Shown here piece by piece: positions 51,597 to 60,993 of a stretch of DNA of 64,000 bases. The notes under the pieces were generated by a model, which worked only from the letters and a program-made list of their open reading frames with translations, was not told the DNA's origin and made no database searches. Each line of letters opens with the position of its first letter. The stretch's first letter is position 1. This stretch comes from Mycobacterium sp. ACS4054 (lineage in GTDB: Bacteria; Actinomycetota; Actinomycetes; Mycobacteriales; Mycobacteriaceae), in contig NZ_LZHV01000031.1 of assembly GCF_001667275.1 (NCBI RefSeq), positions 124,001 to 188,000 of the forward strand. The letters run 5' to 3'. Both the position numbers and the translations under genes were made by a program.

Positions 51597-52105
51597 CCGA
51601 CGGCGGCATCACGATCCGCCGCGCCGGACCGAACGACTTCGCCCGGGTCGCCGAAATGCATTATCCGGTCTGGCGGCAGTCGTGGACGGGCGTGCTGCCG
51701 GATTCCACCCTCGACGTACTCGGATCACCGCGGCGCTGGGCCATCCTGGCGTATCCGCGGCTCCTGCAGCGCCGCGACTGGAGCATGTGGGTCGCCGAAT
51801 TCGGTTCGGCCACAATCGGTATGACCATCTTCGGGCCAAACCTCGCGAATCCCGAACAGGTCGAACTCGACTCGCTGTACATCGCGGCGGACCACCAACG
51901 CCACGGCGTCGGCGGCCGGCTGCTCGGCACTGCCCTGACCGAAAGCCCTCCTGGCGACGTCGTCTTGTGGTGCGCCGAACGCAATACGCGGGCGCGAATC
52001 TTCTACGAGACGAACGGCTTTCGCGCCGACGGCCGCACCCTGGACTGGGAGCCGCTGCCCGGCGTGAAGGTCCCCCACCTGGGCTACCGGCTCACCCGGC
52101 GGTGA
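51593..52105 (+). CDS. GNAT-family N-acetyltransferase (Rv2775 type)
   Basis: 170 residues. GNAT fold with motif A LYIAADHQRHGVGGRLLGTAL (acetyl-CoA loop Q/R-x-x-G-x-G) and CAERNTRARIFYETNGF. GTG start in a GTGA overlap with the TetR gene. Its 3' end overlaps the convergent monooxygenase gene by 14 bases. Substrate unknown. Confidence 0.85.
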   Translation: MTDGGITIRRAGPNDFARVAEMHYPVWRQSWTGVLPDSTLDVLGSPRRWAILAYPRLLQRRDWSMWVAEFGSATIGMTIFGPNLANPEQVELDSLYIAADHQRHGVGGRLLGTALTESPPGDVVLWCAERNTRARIFYETNGFRADGRTLDWEPLPGVKVPHLGYRLTRR

Positions 52106-53552
52106 CCTCCCGGCGCAAGTCGTATTGGCCGAGATCGGTGTTCGCCAGCATGGCGCGGTGTTCGCCCGGCGTGAAGGGCCAGACCTCGGGCACCCCGTCC
52201 TTGTTCAGGTACCAGCTCTGGCAACCGGTGGTCCACACCGTGTCGGGCATCGCCGCGCGCAGCCTGGCGTTGAAGTTCTCGGTCGCGGGCCACGTCGGTT
52301 CCACCGTGTCGAATTCGCCTCGGCGCCAACGCTGGATCCAGCGCAGTATGTGATCGGCCTGCGATTCGGCGACGGTGGTGAGCGCGAGATTGCCGACCGG
52401 GCTGTGCGGCCCCAGCATCATGAAGAAGTTCGGGAAGCCCGGCAGCGCCACCGTCTGGTAGGCCCGCGGACCGTCGCGCCACACGTCGTCGGCGGCGATG
52501 CCGTCGCGGCCGATCAGCCGCATCGGCCGGAAGAAAGCGTGGGTGTCGAACCCGGTGGCCAGCACGATGATGTCGGCCTCGTGCAGGATTCCGTCGGCGG
52601 TCACGATGCCGCGACGCTCCACGTGGTCGATGGCGGCGGTGACCAGTTCGACGTCGTCGCGCTGCACGGCGCGGTAGAAGCCATTGGACATCACCAGCCG
52701 TTTGCACATCGGCGTGTAGTCGGGCGTCAGCGCGCGGCGCGACTCGGGGTCGCGGACCTCGCGCAGGCTGGCCCGGCACAGCGCGCCCATGATCTTGCGG
52801 CGCAGCCCCGGCTTGGTGAGCCCGACGGCGAAGGTGTCGTAGCCGAAGCTGTAGCACCGGTAGGCCAGCCGGTCGAGCCAGCCCCACCTGTCGTGGGTGA
52901 GGTGGGTGAGCCTGCTGTAGCGGGGGTTGGGCAGCCGCAGCACCCACTGCGCGGTGCGCTGGAAGAGCAGCACCCGGCCCGCCACCCCGGCCAGGCCGCA
53001 GACGAGTTGCACGCCCGTCGACCCGTTGCCGATGACGGCAACCCGCCGGCCGCGCAATTCGACGGAGTGATCCCACCGCGCCGAGTGAAAAGCGTGTCCA
53101 CCGAAGTCCTCCAGGCCGGGGATCGACGGCAGGCGCGGGTGATGGAGCACGCCGGTGGCGCAGATCAGGAAGTCGACGGTCGACTCTTCGCCGGCGTTCG
53201 TGCGCAGCCGCCAGCGACCGCCCTCGAATCGCGCGCTGACGATCTCCGTGCCGAACCGGATGCGGTCGCGCAGCCCGAACTTCTCGGCGACGCCGCGGAA
53301 GTAATCCTGGATTTCACCGCCGGGCGAGAACACGTGCGACCAGTTGGGGTTGTGAGCGAACGTGTACTGGTAGACGCGCGACGGGATGTCGCAGACCAGG
53401 CCGGGGTAGGTGTTCTCCCGCCAGGTCCCGCCGACCTCGTCGGCCTTCTCGTAGACGGTGACGTCGGTTATCCCGCTGCGCAGCAACGCAATTGCGACGC
53501 ATATCCCCGACATGCCCGCTCCGACGACGGCTACGGCCGGGTCGCGTCGCAT
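52092..53552 (-). CDS. Flavin monooxygenase, Baeyer-Villiger type
   Basis: 486 residues. FAD motif VVGAGMSG (9-16), NADPH motif VIGNGSTG (173-180) and between them the BVMO fingerprint FxGxxxHxxxW as FGGHAFHSARW (150-160). Also GGTWRENTYPGL and ATGFDTHAFF, typical of the EthA/BVMO class. Such enzymes insert oxygen next to a ketone or oxidise sulfur. The ATG at 53552 is 9 bases after the stop of the SRPBCC gene, so the two are one operon, reading leftward. Confidence 0.9.
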   Translation of the reverse strand: MRRDPAVAVVGAGMSGICVAIALLRSGITDVTVYEKADEVGGTWRENTYPGLVCDIPSRVYQYTFAHNPNWSHVFSPGGEIQDYFRGVAEKFGLRDRIRFGTEIVSARFEGGRWRLRTNAGEESTVDFLICATGVLHHPRLPSIPGLEDFGGHAFHSARWDHSVELRGRRVAVIGNGSTGVQLVCGLAGVAGRVLLFQRTAQWVLRLPNPRYSRLTHLTHDRWGWLDRLAYRCYSFGYDTFAVGLTKPGLRRKIMGALCRASLREVRDPESRRALTPDYTPMCKRLVMSNGFYRAVQRDDVELVTAAIDHVERRGIVTADGILHEADIIVLATGFDTHAFFRPMRLIGRDGIAADDVWRDGPRAYQTVALPGFPNFFMMLGPHSPVGNLALTTVAESQADHILRWIQRWRRGEFDTVEPTWPATENFNARLRAAMPDTVWTTGCQSWYLNKDGVPEVWPFTPGEHRAMLANTDLGQYDLRREVTAG

Positions 53553-53561
53553 GCCGGCCGG

Positions 53562-54023
53562 CTACTCGGACTCGGCGCGCTGCTTGAGGCGCTGCAGGGT
53601 GAGCCGGATGTGTTCGGAGTTGGCCGCCACCCGATCCGGGACGCCGGTGGCCTTGCCGGCGATTTTGCGAAACCAGGCGGGCCTGCGATCCCAGGTGCTT
53701 TCGGTGACCCGGCAACCGCCGTCGGTCGCGACGATGTCGTACTGCCAGCGCGCGATCGGGAGCATCGAGTGCCGGACGTCGAACGCGAAGATCCGGCCCG
53801 GTTCCGCGTCGGTGACGGTGCACTTGGTGCTCCAGCGCCGTTTGGCGCTTTCGTTGTGCCCGGTGAACACCGCCCCGGGGCGCGCCGCATCGCCTTGGCG
53901 CCACTCCATGGCGACCGCCTCCTCGGCGAACGACGCGAGCGTCGGCAGGTCGGTGATGAGCCGATACACCAGGTCGGGACCGGCGGCGACCTGCACGGAG
54001 GCCGTCACGGACGGGTCGGTCAT
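53562..54023 (-). CDS. SRPBCC (polyketide cyclase/START-like) protein
   Basis: 153 residues with the helix-grip fold: VAAGPDLVYRLITDLPTLASF at the start, then a beta-sheet core and a long C-terminal helix (VAANSEHIRLTLQRLKQRA). Such proteins bind hydrophobic ligands in a deep pocket. Operon with the Baeyer-Villiger-type monooxygenase, so it may bind or carry the same substrate. In M. tuberculosis this spot beside ald is taken by the regulator aldR; there is no such gene here. Confidence 0.82.
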   Translation of the reverse strand: MTDPSVTASVQVAAGPDLVYRLITDLPTLASFAEEAVAMEWRQGDAARPGAVFTGHNESAKRRWSTKCTVTDAEPGRIFAFDVRHSMLPIARWQYDIVATDGGCRVTESTWDRRPAWFRKIAGKATGVPDRVAANSEHIRLTLQRLKQRAESE

Positions 54024-54126
54024 TGGGCGATCATAGCCAGCGCGCGGGTGGTTTCACCCTCGATTGCGGGCAGGCGGAACTTTCCCCACACTTGAGGGCG
54101 AACCTTCGCAAAAGCTAGGGGCAGCC

Positions 54127-55242
54127 ATGCGAGTCGGCGTACCGACCGAGACCAAGGTCAACGAGTTCAGGGTTGCCATCACGCCCGCCGGCGTCGCCGA
54201 ACTGACCCGACGCGGGCACGAGGTGCTCGTCCAGGCCGGTGCCGGTGAGGGCTCGTCCATTCCCGACGAGGAGTTCAAGTCGGCGGGCGCCCAACTGGCC
54301 GACTCGGCCGAACAGGTCTGGGCCGAGGCCGATCTGCTACTGAAGGTGAAGGAACCGATCGCGGCCGAGTACGGCCTGCTGCGCTCGCGTCAGGTGCTGT
54401 TCACCTATCTGCACCTGGCCGCCTCGCGCGCCTGCACCGACGCGCTATTGGCCTCGGGCACAACGTCTATCGCGTATGAGACCGTGCAGACGCCCGACGG
54501 CGCCCTACCGCTGCTGGCCCCGATGAGCGAGGTCGCCGGCCGGCTGTCGGCGCAGGTCGGCGCCTACCACCTGATGCGGACCCACGGCGGCCGCGGCGTG
54601 CTGATGGGCGGGGTGCCGGGCGTGAAGCCCGCCGACGTCGTGGTGATCGGCGCCGGCACCGCCGGTTACAACGCCGCCCGGGTCGCGAACGGGATGGGCG
54701 CCAGCGTCACGGTTCTCGACGTCAACATCAACAAGCTTCGGCTGCTCGACGCCGAGTTCGGCGGGCAGGTCCGCACGCGCTATTCGTCGGCGTACGAGCT
54801 CGAGGGCACCGTCACCCGGGCCGACCTGCTGATCGGCGCGGTGCTGCTGCCGGGCGGCAAGGCCCCGGAACTGGTTTCGAATGCGCTTGTCGCGCAGATG
54901 AAACCGGGTGCGGTGCTGGTCGACATCTCCATCGACCAGGGTGGTTGCTTCGCCGATTCCCGGCCCACCACGCACGACGACCCGACCTTCGCGGTGCACG
55001 ACACGCAGTTCTACTGCGTGGCGAACATGCCCAGCGCGGTGCCCAAGACGTCGACCGTGGCGCTGACCAACGCGACCATGCCGTACGTGCTCGAACTCGC
55101 CGACCGCGGCTGGCAGGCCGCCTGCCGATCGGATCCGGCTCTGGCGCAAGGCCTTTCGACGCATGACGGCGCGCTGCTGTGCGGGCGGGTGGCCGCCGAC
55201 CTGAATCTGCCGTTCACCGATCCGGCGAGCGTGCTGGCCTAG
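54127..55242 (+). CDS. ald: Alanine dehydrogenase Ald
   Basis: 371 residues, exactly the mycobacterial length. NAD-dependent interconversion of L-alanine with pyruvate and ammonia, also able to reduce glyoxylate. Active-site residues R15, K75 (LLKVKEP) and H96 (YLHLA) are in place; dinucleotide motif VVIGAGTAGYNAA. The ATG at 54127 follows a weak AGGGGC. The stop shares CTAG with the stop of the convergent gene. No Lrp/AsnC regulator lies next to it, unlike in M. tuberculosis. Confidence 0.97.
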   Translation: MRVGVPTETKVNEFRVAITPAGVAELTRRGHEVLVQAGAGEGSSIPDEEFKSAGAQLADSAEQVWAEADLLLKVKEPIAAEYGLLRSRQVLFTYLHLAASRACTDALLASGTTSIAYETVQTPDGALPLLAPMSEVAGRLSAQVGAYHLMRTHGGRGVLMGGVPGVKPADVVVIGAGTAGYNAARVANGMGASVTVLDVNINKLRLLDAEFGGQVRTRYSSAYELEGTVTRADLLIGAVLLPGGKAPELVSNALVAQMKPGAVLVDISIDQGGCFADSRPTTHDDPTFAVHDTQFYCVANMPSAVPKTSTVALTNATMPYVLELADRGWQAACRSDPALAQGLSTHDGALLCGRVAADLNLPFTDPASVLA

Positions 55243-56264
55243 TCCGCCTCCACCAGGCTGGCGATGATGTCGGCCGCCGGCCCGGCCTGGGCCTCTTTGA
55301 ACGACGTTCCGGCCCACAGGGGTATGCCGTTGGGGTCCTCCAGGGCGGCGGCCGCCTCCCGGATCGGCGAGGTCATCTGGTTGACCTCGGGGTAGCCCAG
55401 CGGCGCCACGTTGTCGAGCAGTCGGGTGAAGTTGTTCTCCAGGCCGCGCGCGTACCGGCCCGAGAACGCCCGCGTGACGACGGTGGTCCCGAAGACGGGA
55501 TTCTTCAGGGCGGTGCGGTGCGCGGTGCTGGTGCCCGCCTCGTCGCTGAGCAGCAGCGCGGTGCCGACCTGGGCCGCCACCGCGCCCCGGTGCAGCACGG
55601 CGGCGACGTCCCGGGCGTTGCCCAGGCCACCGGCGGCCACGACCGGGACGTCATGCGCGTGGCGGATGCGGTCGATCAGGTGGTGTAGCGACTCGCCGCT
55701 GGGCTCCATGTCGGGCGCGAAGGTGCCCCGGTGCCCACCCGCGTCGGGACCCTGCGCGATCAGGCTGTCCGCACCGGCGGCGACGGCCACCCCCGCCTCG
55801 TACGCCGAGGTCACCGTGACCATCACCAGCAGACCCTGCGCCCCCAGGCGGCGGATCACATCGGGCGGCGGGACGCCGAAGGTGAACGACACCAGCTCGG
55901 GCCGCATGTCGGCCACCACCTCGAGCTTGCGCTCCCAGTCGTCGTCGTCACCGTATTCCGGATGGCCGACCTCGACCTGGTAGTAGTCGGCGATCTCTTC
56001 GAGTTCTTCGGCGTAGTAGTCCAGCGCCACCCAGTCGGCGACGCTGGGTTGCGGGACGAACAGGTTGACGCCCAGCGGGCCGGTGGTCGCGGCGCGGGCG
56101 GCGGCGATGTCCTCGGCGAACCGCTCCGCGCTCCGGTGGCCGCCGGGCACGAAGCCCAGCCCACCCGCGTTGGACACCGCCGCGGCCAGTTCCGGCGTGC
56201 CCGGTCCGCCGGCCATCGGCGCACCCACGATGGGCACCATGATGTCCCAAAAGCCCAGTACCAC
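55239..56264 (-). CDS. Nitronate monooxygenase-like FMN protein (Rv2781c type)
   Basis: 341 residues with a TIM barrel of the 2-nitropropane dioxygenase/nitronate monooxygenase family: VPIVGAPMAGGPGTPELAAA at the start, VTVTSAYEAGVAVAAGADSLI, and the putative catalytic His in GPDAGGHRG, with AAGGLGNARDVAAVL at the phosphate site. FMN-dependent oxidation of nitronates is the family reaction; the physiological role is open. GTG start four bases after the pepR stop; likely read with gpsI-pepR. Confidence 0.87.
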   Translation of the reverse strand: MVLGFWDIMVPIVGAPMAGGPGTPELAAAVSNAGGLGFVPGGHRSAERFAEDIAAARAATTGPLGVNLFVPQPSVADWVALDYYAEELEEIADYYQVEVGHPEYGDDDDWERKLEVVADMRPELVSFTFGVPPPDVIRRLGAQGLLVMVTVTSAYEAGVAVAAGADSLIAQGPDAGGHRGTFAPDMEPSGESLHHLIDRIRHAHDVPVVAAGGLGNARDVAAVLHRGAVAAQVGTALLLSDEAGTSTAHRTALKNPVFGTTVVTRAFSGRYARGLENNFTRLLDNVAPLGYPEVNQMTSPIREAAAALEDPNGIPLWAGTSFKEAQAGPAADIIASLVEAD

Positions 56265-56268
56265 GGGC

Positions 56269-57624
56269 CTAATTTACCATCGCCCGAAGTTGTTGGGGCA
56301 GTGACCGTTTGGAGGCGTACGGGCCCAGCACGGCGGCGCCGTACGGCTGGCTGAGCAGCCGGCGGGCCACCGCGTTGACCTCCTCGACGGTCACCTGGTC
56401 GATCTGGCGCAGGGTGTGTTCGATGCTGCGGTGCTCGCCGTAGTTCAGTTCGTTGCGGCCCAGCCGGCTCATCCGGGAGCTGGAATCCTCCAGGCCCAGG
56501 ACGAGCCCGCCGCGCAACGAGCCTTTGGCGATGCGGCACTCCGCCTCGGTGATGCCGTCGCGGGCAACCGATTCGAGGACCTCGTTGGTCACCTGCATCA
56601 CCTCGGCGAACCGCTCCGGCTGGCACGCGGCATAGACGGACAGCGCACCGCTGTCGGCAAAGATGTCCACCGTCGAGTAGACCGAGTAGGCCAGCCCGCG
56701 CAGCTCGCGAACCTCTTGGAACAGACGGGAACTCAGGCCGCCACCGAGTGCGCTGTGCAGCACCGACAGCGCCCAGCGATGCCGCCAGCTACGCCCCGGC
56801 GTGCGCACCCCGAGCGAGAGATGCGTCTGCTCGGCGTCGCGGTTGCCCAACATCAGCCGGGGCCGTCCGGTCACCCGCCCGGCACCCTTGCGCGGGGCGA
56901 TCGGCCGGCGGCCGCGGACCAGGTGCGGCCCGAAGTGCTCGCGCACCAGCGCGACCACCTGGTCGTGGTCGACGTTGCCGGCCACCGCGACCACCATGCG
57001 TTCGGGCGTGTAGCGCCGCACGTGAAACGAGTGCAGCTGGGTCCGGGTCATCGCCGACACCGACCGCGCGGTGCCGATCACCGGCCGGCCCACCGGGTGG
57101 TCACCGAACATCGCGCCCAGGAACATGTCCCCCAGCGCGTCCTCGGGGTCGTCGTCGCGCATCGCGATCTCTTCGAGCACCACGTCGCGCTCCAGCTCGA
57201 CGTCCTCGGCGGCGCACCGGCCGTTGAGCACCACGTCGGCAACCAGGTCGACCGCCAGCTCGAGATCGCTGTCGAGCACGTGCGCGTAGTAGCAGGTGTG
57301 CTCCTTGGCGGTGAAGGCGTTCAACTCCCCGCCGACCGCGTCCATCGCCTGCGCGATGTCCACGGCGCTGCGGGTCGGGGTCGACTTGAACAGCAGATGC
57401 TCGAGGAAGTGCGCCGCCCCCGCCACGGTGGCGCCTTCGTCGCGCGATCCAACGCCTACCCAGACCCCGACGGAGGCCGACCGCACCGCCGGCAGGTACT
57501 CGGTGACGACCCGCAGCCCGCCCGGAAGCGTGCTGCGCCGCAGGGCGGTCGAGGGTTCGGCCTCGAGGGTCTGCTCGCCGCGGCGCAGGGCCGCGGCGCG
57601 GTCAGCTGCTGGTGGTCGCGGCAT
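56269..57624 (-). CDS. pepR: Zinc protease PepR (M16 family)
   Basis: 451 residues. Inverted zinc-binding motif HFLEH in [18 protein letters not shown], then the conserved acidic residue region [17 protein letters not shown]. Homologue of Rv2782c; M16 peptidases cut short peptides or process precursors. The ATG at 57624 overlaps the 3' end of gpsI by 23 bases, as in many actinobacteria, so synthesis is linked to that of PNPase. Confidence 0.93.
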   Translation of the reverse strand: MPRPPAADRAAALRRGEQTLEAEPSTALRRSTLPGGLRVVTEYLPAVRSASVGVWVGVGSRDEGATVAGAAHFLEHLLFKSTPTRSAVDIAQAMDAVGGELNAFTAKEHTCYYAHVLDSDLELAVDLVADVVLNGRCAAEDVELERDVVLEEIAMRDDDPEDALGDMFLGAMFGDHPVGRPVIGTARSVSAMTRTQLHSFHVRRYTPERMVVAVAGNVDHDQVVALVREHFGPHLVRGRRPIAPRKGAGRVTGRPRLMLGNRDAEQTHLSLGVRTPGRSWRHRWALSVLHSALGGGLSSRLFQEVRELRGLAYSVYSTVDIFADSGALSVYAACQPERFAEVMQVTNEVLESVARDGITEAECRIAKGSLRGGLVLGLEDSSSRMSRLGRNELNYGEHRSIEHTLRQIDQVTVEEVNAVARRLLSQPYGAAVLGPYASKRSLPQQLRAMVN

Positions 57625-59857
57625 CGGCAGGGGCGGCCGCCGGGGCGTCGGCAGGGGCCGAGCTGTCTTCCTCCACCAACACCAGCGAGATCTTGCCCCG
57701 CTTGTCGATGTCGGCGATCTCGACCCGCAGTTTGTCGCCGACGTTCACCACGTCCTCGACCTTCGCGATGCGCTTGCCCTTGCCCAGCTTGGAGATGTGG
57801 ACCAGGCCGTCGCGACCCGGCAACAGCGACACGAACGCGCCGAAATCCGTTGTCTTGACCACGGTTCCGAGGAACCGCTCGCCCACGGTCGGCAGCTGCG
57901 GGTTGGCGATGGCGTTGATCCGGTCGATCGCGGCCTGCGCCGAGGGCCCGTCGGTGGCGCCGACGAACACGGTGCCGTCGTCCTCGATGGAGATCTGCGC
58001 GCCGGTCTCCTCGGTGATGGCGTTGATGACCTTGCCCTTGGGGCCGATCACCTCGCCGATCTTGTCCACCGGGACCTTGATGGTGGTGACTCGCGGCGCG
58101 TACGGGCTCATCTCGTCGGGCCCGTCGATCGCCTCGGCCATCACCTCGAGGATGGTCAGCCGGGCGTCCTTGGCCTGCGCGAGCGCACCCGCGAGCACCT
58201 GGGAGGGAATGCCGTCGAGCTTGGTGTCCAGCTGCAGCGCGGTGACGATGTCCTTGGTGCCGGCGCACTTGAAGTCCATGTCGCCGAACGCGTCCTCGGC
58301 GCCCAGGATGTCGGTCAGCGTGACGAAGCGGCGCTCCGTCTTGCCGTCAACCTCGACGTCGTCGGAAACCAGGCCCATCGCGATGCCGGCCACCGGCGCC
58401 TTCAGCGGCACACCGGCGTTCAGCAGCGCCAAGGTGGACGCACAGACCGATCCCATCGACGTCGAGCCGTTGGAGCTCAGCGCCTCCGAGACCTGGCGGA
58501 TGGCGTACGGGAACTCCTCGACGCTGGGCAGCACCGGGATCAGGGCCCGCTCGGCCAGGGCGCCGTGGCCGATCTCGCGGCGCTTGGGCGAACCCACCCG
58601 GCCGGTCTCACCGGTCGAATACGGCGGGAAGTTGTAATGGTGCATGTAGCGCTTTGAGGTTTCCGGTCCCAGCGAGTCGATCTGCTGGGCCATCTTCACC
58701 ATGTCCAGCGTGGTGACACCCATGATCTGGGTCTCGCCGCGCTCGAACAGCGCGCTGCCGTGCGCCCGCGGCACCACGGCGACCTCGGCGCTCAGCGCGC
58801 GGATGTCGGTGATGCCGCGGCCGTCGATGCGGAAGTGGTCGGTCAGGATGCGCTGGCGGACCAGCTTCTTGGTCAGCGAGCGGAACGCGGCGCTGACCTC
58901 CTTCTCGCGGCCCTCGTAGGTCTCGGCGAGCCGCGCCACCACCTCCGCCTTCAGCTCGTCGGTGCGGGCGTCGCGCTCGGCCTTGCCACCGATGGTCAGC
59001 GCCTTGGCCAGCTCGTCGGTGGCCACCGAGGCCACCGAGTAGTACACGTCGTCGCCGTAATCCGGGAACGTCGGGTAGTCGCTGGTGGGCTTGGCAGCCG
59101 CGCCGGCCAGCTCCTCCTGCGCGGTGCACAGCACCGCGATGAACGGCTTGGCGGCCTCCAGGCCTTCGGCCACAACGGTTTCCGTCGGCGCCTGGGCGCC
59201 GCCCTCCACGAGCTCGATGACCTTCTCGGTGGCCTCGGCCTCGACCATCATGATGGCGACGTCCCCGTCGACCTTCCGGCCGGCGACCACCATGTCGAAG
59301 ACGGCGCGCTCAAGCTGCTCCACGGTCGGGAACGCGACCCACTGGCCGTCGATCAGCGCGACCCGCACACCACCGACGGGGCCGGAGAACGGCAGGCCGG
59401 CCAGCTGTGTGGAGGCGGACGCGGCGTTGATCGCGACCACGTCGTACAGGTCGTTGGGGTCCAGGCTGAGGATCGTCACCACGACCTGGATCTCGTTGCG
59501 CAGGCCGTTGACGAACGACGGGCGCAGCGGCCGGTCGATAAGCCGGCAGGTCAGGATCGCGTCCGTGGAGGGCCGGCCCTCGCGACGGAAGAACGAGCCG
59601 GGGATGCGGCCCGCGGCGTACATCCGCTCCTCGACGTCCACGGTCAGCGGGAAGAAGTCGAAGTGTTCCTTGGGGTTCTTGCTGGCGGTGGTCGCCGACA
59701 GCAGCATGTTCTCGTCGTCGAGGTAGGCGACGACGGCGCCGGCGGCCTGCTGGGCCAGCCGGCCGGTCTCGAAGCGGATGGTGCGGGTGCCGAAGCTCCC
59801 GTTGTCGATGGTGGCGGTGGACTCGAAGACGCCTTCTTCAATTTCAGCGACAGACAT
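57602..59857 (-). CDS. gpsI: Polynucleotide phosphorylase GpsI (PNPase)
   Basis: 751 residues. 3'-5' phosphorolytic RNA exonuclease and guanosine pentaphosphate synthetase in actinobacteria. Two RNase PH domains (about 1-260 and 330-590, the second with [19 protein letters not shown] and [11 protein letters not shown]), then KH domain with IGPKGKVI and S1 domain ([18 protein letters not shown]), ending in an Ala/Pro tail. ATG at 59857. Upstream is rpsO, the common rpsO-pnp order, with a terminator-like hairpin between. Confidence 0.97.
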   Translation of the reverse strand: MSVAEIEEGVFESTATIDNGSFGTRTIRFETGRLAQQAAGAVVAYLDDENMLLSATTASKNPKEHFDFFPLTVDVEERMYAAGRIPGSFFRREGRPSTDAILTCRLIDRPLRPSFVNGLRNEIQVVVTILSLDPNDLYDVVAINAASASTQLAGLPFSGPVGGVRVALIDGQWVAFPTVEQLERAVFDMVVAGRKVDGDVAIMMVEAEATEKVIELVEGGAQAPTETVVAEGLEAAKPFIAVLCTAQEELAGAAAKPTSDYPTFPDYGDDVYYSVASVATDELAKALTIGGKAERDARTDELKAEVVARLAETYEGREKEVSAAFRSLTKKLVRQRILTDHFRIDGRGITDIRALSAEVAVVPRAHGSALFERGETQIMGVTTLDMVKMAQQIDSLGPETSKRYMHHYNFPPYSTGETGRVGSPKRREIGHGALAERALIPVLPSVEEFPYAIRQVSEALSSNGSTSMGSVCASTLALLNAGVPLKAPVAGIAMGLVSDDVEVDGKTERRFVTLTDILGAEDAFGDMDFKCAGTKDIVTALQLDTKLDGIPSQVLAGALAQAKDARLTILEVMAEAIDGPDEMSPYAPRVTTIKVPVDKIGEVIGPKGKVINAITEETGAQISIEDDGTVFVGATDGPSAQAAIDRINAIANPQLPTVGERFLGTVVKTTDFGAFVSLLPGRDGLVHISKLGKGKRIAKVEDVVNVGDKLRVEIADIDKRGKISLVLVEEDSSAPADAPAAAPADAATTSS

Positions 59858-60196
59858 AGGTGTCCGTACAGCCTCTCTGGGTATTCAGCTTTTTCGCGTC
59901 GTCACGCGCAGGTAACCCGAGAGCTTCCTAAGAGCGGAAAGAGCCTGAATGCGGCTACGGCCATCGATCGAAGCGGCCGAGAAGCTCCAGATCCGGAGAG
60001 CCCGGCAGCCACTACCGAAGACCGCCCGATACAGACTGGGCTGCTCCCGTGTGACGTGCACAATGACACGCTGGAACGGCACACGCGGATCTGCGTAGCC
60101 GCACCGTTTGCTCGGGCCGAACCGGCCCAGAACGCTCCCACTCTACACTGGCGGGCTTGGCCCGCCAGCAGGGCGGAAGGATTGCGATTGCGGGCC
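59858..60196. other. Intergenic stretch between gpsI and rpsO
   Basis: 339 bases without a recognisable gene. M. tuberculosis carries lppU here; no lipobox or signal peptide is seen in either strand. It contains the hairpin at 60148-60168 and, nearer gpsI, presumably the gpsI promoter and leader. PNPase mRNA leaders are often structured and autoregulated; I could not verify a specific structure. Confidence 0.5.
60148..60168 (-). terminator. Hairpin downstream of rpsO
   Basis: CTGGCGGGC, a 3-base loop, GCCCGCCAG: a perfect 9-base stem that begins 29 bases after the rpsO stop in the direction of transcription. There is no U-run, as is common for mycobacterial terminators. It may end rpsO transcripts or serve as a processing site between rpsO and gpsI. 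Confidence 0.65.
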
Positions 60197-60466
60197 TCAG
60201 CGGCGCAGGCCGAGGCGCTCGACCAGCGAGCGGTACCGCTCGACGTCGATCTGGGCGACGTACTTGAGCAGCCGGCGGCGGCGACCGACCAGCAGGAGCA
60301 GCCCCCGCCGGGAGTGGTGATCGTGCTTGTGCACCTTCAGGTGCTCGGTCAGGTCGGCGATCCGCTTGGTCAGCAGCGCGACCTGCGCCTCCGGCGAACC
60401 GGTGTCGGTTTCATGCAGGCCGTATGTGCCCAGGATTTCTTTTTTCTGCTCGGCGGTCAGCGCCAC
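60197..60466 (-). CDS. rpsO: 30S ribosomal protein S15
   Basis: 89 residues, four-helix S15: [57 protein letters not shown]. Binds 16S rRNA early in 30S assembly. GTG start at 60466; AGATGT upstream is a poor ribosome site. Confidence 0.98.
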   Translation of the reverse strand: MALTAEQKKEILGTYGLHETDTGSPEAQVALLTKRIADLTEHLKVHKHDHHSRRGLLLLVGRRRRLLKYVAQIDVERYRSLVERLGLRR

Positions 60467-60605
60467 GAATACATCTCCATCAATCGGTGCCGCGAAAGGT
60501 GTCGAAAGGTGTCGTGCGTGGCCGCCGCGGACTGCAGCACACGCCGGGAGAGTCTATCAGCGGCTGTCATGTCCGCTGAAATCGCAGGCCAGGGCCGCCG
60601 GCTTG

Positions 60606-60635
60606 ACAACATACAACCGATTGGTTGTATGTTGT
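60606..60635. promoter_or_regulatory. Operator and promoter of the ArsR/SRPBCC operon
   Basis: Perfect 13-base inverted repeat ACAACATACAACC / GGTTGTATGTTGT with spacer GATT (60619-60622). A -35 hexamer TTGACA sits at 60603-60608, overlapping the left arm, and the right arm covers the expected -10 region (TATGTT or TGTATG). The site ends five bases before the GTG of the arsR-type gene. This is the layout of a self-repressing ArsR/SmtB operator, and bound protein would block RNA polymerase. Confidence 0.88.
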
Positions 60636-60639
60636 TCCC

Positions 60640-60990
60640 GTGACCGTAGATGTGACCGTAGACGAGGAGGACCGGGTAGACGCCCTGTTCCACGCGCTCG
60701 CCGACCGAACCCGGCGCGACATCATGCGCCGGACGCTCGCCGGGGAGCACTCGGTTTCCAGGCTCGCGTGCAAGTACGACATGAGCTTTGCGGCGGTGCA
60801 GAAGCACGTCGTCGTGCTCGAAAAGGCCGGCCTGATCACCAAACGCCGCAGCGGCCGCGAGCAGTTGGCCAGCGGTGACGTGACCGCCGTGCGCTCGGTG
60901 GCGGCCATGCTCACCGAACTCGAACTCCTGTGGCGCGATCGCATCGCTCGCATCGACGAGCTCATCTCATCCGACCCCAAGGAGGACTGA
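60640..60990 (+). CDS. ArsR/SmtB-family transcriptional repressor
   Basis: 116 residues with a winged helix: LFHALADRTRRDIMRRTLAGE, then the recognition helix region KYDMSFAAVQKHVVVLEKAGLI and a wing with TKRRSGREQ. No CxC metal site is visible, so it probably does not sense arsenic or zinc; such metal-free ArsR proteins often pair with SRPBCC proteins. Starts at GTG 60640 or 60652; the mRNA may be leaderless. The stop lies three bases before the SRPBCC start, with its ribosome site inside the end of this gene. Confidence 0.88.
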   Translation: MTVDVTVDEEDRVDALFHALADRTRRDIMRRTLAGEHSVSRLACKYDMSFAAVQKHVVVLEKAGLITKRRSGREQLASGDVTAVRSVAAMLTELELLWRDRIARIDELISSDPKED

Positions 60991-60993
60991 ACC

